This document shows positions 58,732 through 64,000 of a DNA stretch of 64,000 nt, piece by piece. Position numbers and translations under genes: made by a program. The stretch lies in NCBI RefSeq assembly GCF_014643535.1, contig NZ_BMJQ01000003.1, positions 1 to 64,000 of the forward strand, written 5' to 3'. The notes under the pieces were generated by a model that was not told where the DNA came from, did not search any database, and was given only the letters and a program-made list of their open reading frames with translations. The stretch's first letter is position 1; each line of letters opens with the position of its first letter. The stretch is from Aliidongia dinghuensis (GTDB lineage: Bacteria; Pseudomonadota; Alphaproteobacteria; ATCC43930; CGMCC-115725).

Positions 58732-59637
58732 ATGGACGGCGAAGGTCGGGGTCGGGAGCGCTGGGGCATCGCGGCGGCGGCGGCATCGAGCCTGATCGGC
58801 GGCCTGTCGCTGGTGGCGATCCGGCGCGTCGTCGGCACCACCGACCCGGTGCTGCTCGCCTTCTTCCGCTACGGCATCGGTGCGCTCTGTCTGCTGCCGC
58901 TCTCGCTCCGGGGTCGCGAGCGCCTGCCGCCGCCCCGCGCCTGGCCCGAGATCGTGCTCCTGGGCGGCCTGTTCTTCGCGCTGTTTCCGATCCTGCTCAA
59001 CCAGGCGCTGGTCGACACCACCGCGTCGCGCGGGGCGCTGGCTCTGTCGAGCCTGCCGCTGCTCACCCTCGTGATCGCGGCCACGGCCGGTGCCGAGCGC
59101 CTGACCGGCCGCAAGCTCGCCGGCATCCTGCTTGCCTGCGCCGGCGTGGCGCTCGCGTTGGCTGGCCAAGGGTTTGGCGCCCAAGGTTTAAGCACCCACG
59201 GTTTAAGCACTGGCCATTGGCGCGGTGACCTGACCATGGTCGCGGCCGCCCTCATCGGCGCGCTTTACAACGTGCTGGCACGGCCGGCGATCCGCCGCCA
59301 TGGCGCGCTCGGCTTCACCGCCCTTGCCATGGCGGCAGGCGCCGTCACCCTGATGCTGCTGGTGCCGTTCGGCGGCCCGCTCTCGGCCCGGCTGCCGCAG
59401 GACGGGCTCGGCTGGGGCGCCGTCGGCTTTCTGGGCCTCGTTGGCGGCGCACTTACCTTCCTGCTCTGGTCGGCCGGTCTTGCCCGGACGACGCCCACTC
59501 GCGTCGCCGTGACCGTGGCGCTCAACCCGGTCTCGGCCATGCTGGTGGGTGCATTCTGGCTCGGCGAGCCAATCGGGCCGGCGCTGCTCGGCGGCCTCGG
59601 CGCCGTCACCCTCGGCATTCTCGTCGCAAGCCGCTGA
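58732..59637 (+). CDS. EamA/DMT-superfamily transporter (LysR-linked)
   Basis: A 301-aa inner-membrane transporter with ten helices and two EamA repeats. SLIGGLSLVAIRRVVGTTDP and FFRYGIGALCLLPLSL open the first half. AAALIGALYNVLARPAIRRHGA starts the second, and NPVSAMLVGAFWLGEPIGPALLGG closes it. Between the halves, residues about 145–160 contain a GLSTHGLSTG duplication that comes from a 15-base tandem repeat. The ATG has GGGAGG upstream. The substrate may match the LysR effector but is unknown. Confidence 0.9.
   Translation: MDGEGRGRERWGIAAAAASSLIGGLSLVAIRRVVGTTDPVLLAFFRYGIGALCLLPLSLRGRERLPPPRAWPEIVLLGGLFFALFPILLNQALVDTTASRGALALSSLPLLTLVIAATAGAERLTGRKLAGILLACAGVALALAGQGFGAQGLSTHGLSTGHWRGDLTMVAAALIGALYNVLARPAIRRHGALGFTALAMAAGAVTLMLLVPFGGPLSARLPQDGLGWGAVGFLGLVGGALTFLLWSAGLARTTPTRVAVTVALNPVSAMLVGAFWLGEPIGPALLGGLGAVTLGILVASR
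59175..59204. repeat. 15-base tandem repeat within the EamA gene
   Basis: GGTTTAAGCAC occurs at 59175 and again at 59190 with period 15, giving the amino-acid duplication GLSTH/GLSTG in a cytoplasmic or periplasmic loop. A weaker third unit precedes it (GGTTTGGCGC). Confidence 0.7.
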
Positions 59638-59678
59638 AACCATTACGCCTAAAACCATTGCGCCTAAAACCATTGCGC
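59637..59678. repeat. Three-unit 15-base tandem repeat after the EamA gene
   Basis: AAACCATTACGCCT, AAAACCATTGCGCCT and AAAACCATTGCGC follow one another directly at the stop codon. It has the look of slippage-prone sequence and no obvious function. Confidence 0.8.
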
Positions 59679-59745
59679 AGGCGACCGAGCTTCGTCCTAT
59701 AACGGCACGACCCCTTGCGACCGCTCGAGGACAGGTGCGCCCAAA

Positions 59746-61227
59746 TTGCTCGGATCGTTGCGTGTGAGGCCTTTCGGCCGCCTGTTGCCTGCGGCGCTCT
59801 TGCTCCTGTCGGCCTGCCTCCTGTCCGGATGCGGCGCCAGTCCCGACCATCTCGAAGTGCCGACGCTGCCACCGGCGCCAGCCACCCAGCCGACGGTGCC
59901 GCTCGATTCGGCGACGCTGGCCCAGCCCGACTACCGGGCGCTGCTCGTCGCGGGAGACGCGAACCGGCACGTCTACACCAACGCCATGCTCGAGATGCGC
60001 GACATCCTCGGCGACGCCGGGCTCGGCATCGACCGGGTGCGCGCCATGAGCGCCGACAAGCAGGTATTCAGCGCCGACACCTACGAGCGCGAGATCGTCC
60101 ATCCCCACACGGGCGACATCGGTGAAAAGCTGAGCGTGCTGCCCGGCGCGATCGAGCCGCCGACGCTGGCGCTCCTCGCCCATCGGGTGCTCGACCTGCA
60201 GGCGACCCAGCCCGGCAAGGCCTGCTTCGCGTATCTGGTCAGCACCCCATCGGACGGCGGGCTGAAGCTTGCCGACGGCAAGGCGCTGACGCCCGACCTG
60301 CTCGACCGCGCGCTCATCGGCGGCTGCGGCACGGAACCGACGGTCGTCGTCGTGTCGGCCTGCGATGCCGGCGCCTTCGCCGCCCCGCCCATGACCCGGC
60401 CGAACCGGCTGATCCTGACCGCGTCCGCCGCCGGCGCCAACGGCTTCGGCTGCGGGCCGAACGTCGGCTTCACGACCTTCGACGAATGTTTCCTGGGCGC
60501 GCTTGACGGGACGCGGAGCTGGACCGACGTGTTCGATCGCACGCGCGCCTGCGTCACCCGACGCGAACGCCTGGTCGGCCAGGCGACGGTGGCGCCGCAG
60601 AGCTTCATCGGCCCGGCTGCCGCCGGCTTGGCAACGCCGTGGGCCGACGCGGCGCGGCACCCGCCGCGCATGGACGTACGGTTCCTGCAGGGCATCGGCC
60701 GCTTCACGCCGGATGCGCTGCCTTATTTCCCGACGCTGCAGGCGCGCAATGCCTCGGCCGCCACCGACTATCTGCACGCACCATCGCCCAAGGCCCTGGC
60801 GCTCACCTTCGCCGGCACGGTCGTCTGGGTCGGCGCCAGCCGTGGCGAGACGCCCGACGACGTTGCGCGCATCGCGCTGCAGCGTTGCGAATACGAATCG
60901 GGCGGCGCCTGCGTGCTGTTCGCGCGCAACAGCAACCTGACCGCGGCCTCCGCCTCGGGCCAGCCGCCCGAACATCCCCCGCTGCTCGTGCGCGCGGGCC
61001 GCGTCACGGCAGAGACCGTACCGTTCATCCGCGACGCGCAACGGCGCGAGATTGCCGCCTATCTGGCGGCACCGGGCCCGAAGGCGCTTGCGCTCTCGCC
61101 AACAGCCGAGGCGATGGGCACCGGCCCCACGGCCGCGGCGGCGATCGCCCGCTGCGGGTCCCAGGGCGCGACTGACTGCGTCGCCTATGCCGAGGGCGAC
61201 CGCATCGTGCTTGCGATGCAACCCTGA
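59746..61227 (+). CDS. Lipoprotein, C13 (legumain-like) peptidase paralogue that has lost its catalytic His
   Basis: A 493-aa predicted lipoprotein: signal peptide and lipobox LLSGC (C29). Residues about 60–280 match the bacterial C13 fold of its downstream neighbour: ALLVAGDANRHVYTNAML, VVVSACDAGAF with the nucleophile Cys C206, and GFGCGPNVGFTTFDECFLGAL. The His–Gly of the dyad is missing: FAYLVSTPSDGG stands where the paralogue has VYLTSHG. So it is probably not a protease. Two tandem repeats of about 75 residues follow (PKALAL at each centre, a Cys pair in each). The start is TTG at 59746 with GAGGACAGG upstream. GTG 59764 is the alternative. Confidence 0.8.
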   Translation: MLGSLRVRPFGRLLPAALLLLSACLLSGCGASPDHLEVPTLPPAPATQPTVPLDSATLAQPDYRALLVAGDANRHVYTNAMLEMRDILGDAGLGIDRVRAMSADKQVFSADTYEREIVHPHTGDIGEKLSVLPGAIEPPTLALLAHRVLDLQATQPGKACFAYLVSTPSDGGLKLADGKALTPDLLDRALIGGCGTEPTVVVVSACDAGAFAAPPMTRPNRLILTASAAGANGFGCGPNVGFTTFDECFLGALDGTRSWTDVFDRTRACVTRRERLVGQATVAPQSFIGPAAAGLATPWADAARHPPRMDVRFLQGIGRFTPDALPYFPTLQARNASAATDYLHAPSPKALALTFAGTVVWVGASRGETPDDVARIALQRCEYESGGACVLFARNSNLTAASASGQPPEHPPLLVRAGRVTAETVPFIRDAQRREIAAYLAAPGPKALALSPTAEAMGTGPTAAAAIARCGSQGATDCVAYAEGDRIVLAMQP

Positions 61228-61308
61228 GGTCGTCGTCGAGGCGGGTGCAAGTCCCCGTATTTTTGTTACCGTACCGACCTGGGCATGACGGCGTAGGAAA
61301 CGCGTTCG

Positions 61309-62703
61309 ATGGGCGGTCGAACGACGAGACGGACCGGCTCCATCCGGCTTCTATCGGGGCGCCGAATCCTGGTCGGCCTGCTGCTCGCCTGGCTTGCTGC
61401 CTGCACCAGTCCCCCGCCCCCGCCGGCACCGATCCTTGCCGGCCCGATGGATCCGAAACGGCTCGTGGCCGTGCTGGTCGCGGGTGACGACAGCCTGCCG
61501 GTCTTCGATAATGCCACCGCCTATGTCGCCGACGAGCTTGCGGCAACCGGCGTGCCGCCGGAGCAGGTCCATCGCCTGAGCGCAGCGCCGCAGCGGACCC
61601 CGCGCGCGGAGCTCGCGACCGTGGGCGCTGTCATCAGTCGGATCGAGGCGGTCGAGGTGCCACGGGGCGGCAGTTGCCTCGTCTACCTGACCTCGCACGG
61701 CGCCTACCAGCGAGGGCTCTATCTCTCGGCCTCCGACGACGTCTTGAAGCCGAGCCAGCTCGACCACGCTCTCGAACGCGGATGCGGCCAAGCGCCGACC
61801 GTCGTGATCGTGTCCGCCTGTTTCGCCGGCCAGTTCACGCTGCCGCCGATGCCCCGCGCCAATCGCATCATCCTGACGGCGGCCGACGCGAACCGGACCT
61901 CGTTCGGCTGCGGCGCCAGCTACCGCTACACCTATTTCGACGAATGCCTGCTGGGCGCACTCGGCGAGGGCCAGAGCTGGCACGAGGTGTTCGCCCGCAC
62001 GGTCACCTGCGTCAGCCAGCGCGAGCGGCAGATCGGCGCGCTGCCGTCGCAGCCGACGGCGGTCTTCGGCGACTCGATGGCCGACGTGGCGCCGCCGGCC
62101 GCCCCGTCGGACGATGATGCCCCGCAGGCCATCCGCTTCGCGCCCGGGCCGGACCCGTTCAATCCAGCGCTGGTGCCGCTGCCAGGCGAGGAGCGCCTGC
62201 GCCTGCACGGTGACCTGCTGCGCTATGCCGCGGCACCGCTGCCCAAGGCGCTCGCCATGACCGCGGAGGGGCTGCCCATCACCGTGGCGCGCGACCGCGA
62301 CGGCCGGCGCACCGAGGCCGACGTGGCACGCCTGGCCCTCGAGCGTTGCGAGTGGCTGACCGGCGGCGCCTGCATCCTCTACGCCTGGAACCAGCAGACG
62401 GTCGCACGTCTGCCGTCGGGTCTGGCGCCGTTCCACCCGGCCCGGCTCGTCCGCAGCGGCCGGCTGACCCCCGAGAACGCGCCGTTCATCCGTGACGATC
62501 AGCGGCCGCAGATCGAGCATTATCTCGCGAGCGAAACGCCGAAGGCGCTGGCGCTCAGCCCCGGCCATGAAGAAATTGGCGTCGGCCACGGCGCCACGAT
62601 CGACGACGCCCGGCGCGACGCGCTCCTGCAATGCCGGGCCGGCCGGCTCGACTGCGTGATCTATGCCGAGGATGACCGCATCGTGCTGGGATGGAGCAAC
62701 TGA
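61309..62703 (+). CDS. Lipoprotein C13 (legumain-like) cysteine peptidase with intact His–Cys dyad
   Basis: A 464-aa predicted lipoprotein: lipobox WLAAC (C32), then a C13 domain (about 50–245). Catalytic residues are H130 in VYLTSHGAYQRG and C171 in VVIVSACFAGQF. The motif LTAADANRTSFGCG...TYFDECL is characteristic of bacterial C13 members. The C-terminal half has two repeats of the same kind as the upstream paralogue (RYAAAPLPKALAM... and HYLASETPKALAL...), each with a Cys pair. Such peptidases prefer Asn/Asp. The substrate here is unknown. The stop overlaps the TfoX-N gene start (TGATG). Confidence 0.87.
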   Translation: MGGRTTRRTGSIRLLSGRRILVGLLLAWLAACTSPPPPPAPILAGPMDPKRLVAVLVAGDDSLPVFDNATAYVADELAATGVPPEQVHRLSAAPQRTPRAELATVGAVISRIEAVEVPRGGSCLVYLTSHGAYQRGLYLSASDDVLKPSQLDHALERGCGQAPTVVIVSACFAGQFTLPPMPRANRIILTAADANRTSFGCGASYRYTYFDECLLGALGEGQSWHEVFARTVTCVSQRERQIGALPSQPTAVFGDSMADVAPPAAPSDDDAPQAIRFAPGPDPFNPALVPLPGEERLRLHGDLLRYAAAPLPKALAMTAEGLPITVARDRDGRRTEADVARLALERCEWLTGGACILYAWNQQTVARLPSGLAPFHPARLVRSGRLTPENAPFIRDDQRPQIEHYLASETPKALALSPGHEEIGVGHGATIDDARRDALLQCRAGRLDCVIYAEDDRIVLGWSN

Positions 62704-63074
62704 TGGCGAAACCGAAGAAACCTCGCCCGGCGATCGTCGGCGCGCTTGAGATCCGGCTCGGCGCCTGGGGGCCGGTCGAGGCCAAGCGGCTGTTCAGCGG
62801 CTACGCGCTCTATCGCGACGGTACGCTGTTCGGGCTCGTCATGCGCGAGCGCGTCTATTTCAAGACCGGGCCCGGCAACCTCGCTGACTATCACGCGGCC
62901 GGCATGCCGCCGTTCCAGTACACCCGCTCCAACGGCCGCGTCATCGCCACCCATCATTACGAGGTGCCGCCGGCCGTGCTCGATGATCCGGACGAATTGG
63001 CGCTCTGGGCCGACAAGGCACTGGCCGTGGCGCGCGGGCTTGGCCTACAAAGCGGCATCAATGAAGCGGAGTAA
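62703..63074 (+). CDS. TfoX N-terminal-domain protein
   Basis: A 123-aa protein consisting of the TfoX/Sxy N-terminal domain only. LEIRLGAWGPVEAKRLFSGYALYRDGTLFGLV is the domain start, with YFKTGPGN and YTRSNGRVIATHHYEVPPAVLDD following. Full-length TfoX controls competence genes in gammaproteobacteria, and the stand-alone domain in alphaproteobacteria has no assigned role. Its ATG overlaps the peptidase stop by one base; a second ATG at 62691 would also be possible. Confidence 0.85.
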   Translation: MAKPKKPRPAIVGALEIRLGAWGPVEAKRLFSGYALYRDGTLFGLVMRERVYFKTGPGNLADYHAAGMPPFQYTRSNGRVIATHHYEVPPAVLDDPDELALWADKALAVARGLGLQSGINEAE

Positions 63075-63321
63075 CCGACTGATGCGTCTCAGCCTTGCCC
63101 TGATCCTCCCGCTCGTAGCCGCGACCGCCGGCTGCTCGCTGCTGTTCGGGGACGACGCCGACAGGGCGCCGAGCGATATTCTGCTGCGCCTGCCGGCCGC
63201 CGACATGACCAAGGCCCAGGCCGACGCCGCCACCGCCTGCGCCCCCTACAAGAAGGGCGCGCAGCTCAAAGACGTGATCACGCTGAACGGCTCGCAAGTC
63301 GCCGAATTCGCCTGCAAGTAA
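63061..63321 (+). CDS. Small predicted lipoprotein
   Basis: An 86-aa protein with a signal peptide and lipobox ATAGC (C25). The mature part has two Cys (ATACAPYKKG and AEFACK) that could form a disulfide. It is unrecognised. The ATG at 63061 overlaps the TfoX-N gene by 14 bases. ATG 63082 with CGGAG upstream is an equally good start. It is probably the last gene of the four-gene lipoprotein operon. Confidence 0.7.
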   Translation: MKRSNRLMRLSLALILPLVAATAGCSLLFGDDADRAPSDILLRLPAADMTKAQADAATACAPYKKGAQLKDVITLNGSQVAEFACK

Positions 63322-63330
63322 ACTGACACG

Positions 63331-63362
63331 CCCCTCTCCATCCCATTTTGGGTGGAGAGGGG
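63331..63362 (+). terminator. Hairpin after the small lipoprotein gene
   Basis: CCCCTCTCCA / TGGAGAGGGG with an inner CCC/GGG pair over ATTTT forms a strong stem 9 bases after the stop. It lacks a downstream T-run, so it may be Rho-assisted. It also separates the convergent malate synthase gene. Confidence 0.6.
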
Positions 63363-63384
63363 AAGATTGAAGCGAGAGCTCACC

Positions 63385-64000
63385 TCAGTGGGCGCTCGCC
63401 ACCATCTTGTAGGCCGGCAGGGTCAGGAACGGCTCGAACCGGTCGGCCTCGACCAGTTCCAGGAACAGGGCCGCGGCCTCGGCATAGCGATGCTCGGCGA
63501 CCGCTTCGGGCGCCAGCGCCTTGTCGATCTTGTGCAGTTCCTCGTCGAGCACCTTGCGGATCAAGGCCGCGTCGACCTTGCGGCCGTCATCGAGGGCGGC
63601 ACCGTGGCGGCGCCATTGCCAGACCTGGGCCCGACTGATCTCGGCGGTTGCCGCATCCTCCATCAGGTTGAACAGCGGCACGCAGCCGATGCCGCGCAGC
63701 CAGGCCTCGATATAGCCGATGCCGATCGCGATGTTCTGGCGCAGGCCCGCCTCGGTCTTGGTGCCTTCGGGAATCTGGATCAGGTCGGCCGGCGCGACGT
63801 CAACGTCGGCCCGCTTCTTGTCGATCTGGTTCGCGCCCGGCATCAGCCGGTCGAACGCCTCGCGCGCGATCGGCACCAGCCCCGGATGGGCGACCCAGGT
63901 ACCGTCGTGGCCGTCGCCCGCCTCGCGCTCCTTGTCGGCCTTGACCTTGGCCATGGCCGCTTCGTTGGCATCCGGATCGTTCTTGATCGGGATCTGCGCC
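63385..64000 (-). CDS. aceB: Malate synthase A (5' end outside window)
   Basis: The C-terminal 204 residues of malate synthase A, the glyoxylate-shunt enzyme that condenses glyoxylate and acetyl-CoA. DGHDGTWVAHPGLVPIA, LRQNIAIGIGYIEAWLRG, PLFNLMEDAATAEISRAQ and the terminal FLTLPAYKMV are characteristic of AceB rather than GlcB. The frame is open to the right edge (…PIKNDPDANEAAMAKV), so the start is beyond the window. The glyoxylate shunt is consistent with growth on fatty acids and PHA stores. Confidence 0.95.
   Translation of the reverse strand, partial: AQIPIKNDPDANEAAMAKVKADKEREAGDGHDGTWVAHPGLVPIAREAFDRLMPGANQIDKKRADVDVAPADLIQIPEGTKTEAGLRQNIAIGIGYIEAWLRGIGCVPLFNLMEDAATAEISRAQVWQWRRHGAALDDGRKVDAALIRKVLDEELHKIDKALAPEAVAEHRYAEAAALFLELVEADRFEPFLTLPAYKMVASAH

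Noticed and set aside
59746..61227. Frameshift or pseudogene explanation for the missing His of the first C13 lipoprotein
   Set aside because: The frame is uninterrupted with family motifs before and after the site. The change is local (SHG to STP), so substitution is more likely than decay.

Overview
The window is about 64 kb of gene-dense, high-GC DNA from an alphaproteobacterium, most likely a member of the Rhodospirillales in the broad sense. This is inferred from the gene content: an ExbB–ExbD–ExbD operon, petABC, a sucCD–sucAB–lpdA–mdh–zapE block, DUF484–xerC, a UbiK-type protein, ProC, a phasin and an AIM24 protein, together with strong G/C third-position bias that opens long antisense reading frames everywhere. 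I saw no tRNA, rRNA, CRISPR array, phage or transposase. The window is chromosomal housekeeping DNA with a few accessory patches.

Layout. 0–5.3 kb: energy transduction genes (exbB partial, two exbD), a secreted TPR protein, then a peptide-type substrate-binding protein coupled to a lone receiver domain. 5.4–9.4 kb: a flavoprotein divergent from a MarR–OmpR–EnvZ-like regulatory operon. 9.4–14.1 kb, minus strand: an orphan gene of atypical composition, a CsaA-like protein, a phasin, TetR, YbaK, ProC, YbjN and UbiK. 14.4–20.2 kb, plus strand: envelope genes (hldD, lgt, midA, pgeF), a metal-ligand-less M24 protein and a lipoprotein. 20.3–28.5 kb: RidA, a DMT transporter, prs–rplY–pth–ychF, a TY-Chap-like orphan, AIM24, dienelactone hydrolase and a PhaJ-like hydratase. 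28.5–32.4 kb: a TonB-dependent receptor, GNAT and VOC proteins. 32.5–35.2 kb: mtnP–mtnA–FucA-like aldolase. 35.6–38.3 kb: the bc1 complex. 38.4–44.9 kb: hemolysin III, priA, transaldolase, DUF484–xerC, a small secreted protein and a PAS protein. 45–55.3 kb: the TCA-cycle block. 55.5–64 kb: a lipase, a 2OG oxygenase, LysR/EamA, two tandem legumain-like lipoproteins, TfoX-N, a small lipoprotein and partial malate synthase A.

Points of most interest. (1) Two adjacent lipoproteins are C13 (legumain-like) peptidase paralogues. The second keeps its His–Cys dyad, the first has lost the His, and both end in a duplicated Cys-containing repeat. (2) mtnP–mtnA–FucA-like aldolase looks like the 5'-methylthioadenosine DHAP shunt rather than the classical methionine salvage pathway. 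(3) TGC-N3-GCA palindromes lie upstream of the phasin gene, the PhaJ-like gene and the zapE/lipase divergent region, suggesting a PhaR-type polyhydroxybutyrate regulon. (4) GC-rich hairpins fill four gaps of the TCA-cycle operon. (5) A dispersed repeat family occurs three times, and one copy supplies the C-terminus of a small gene.
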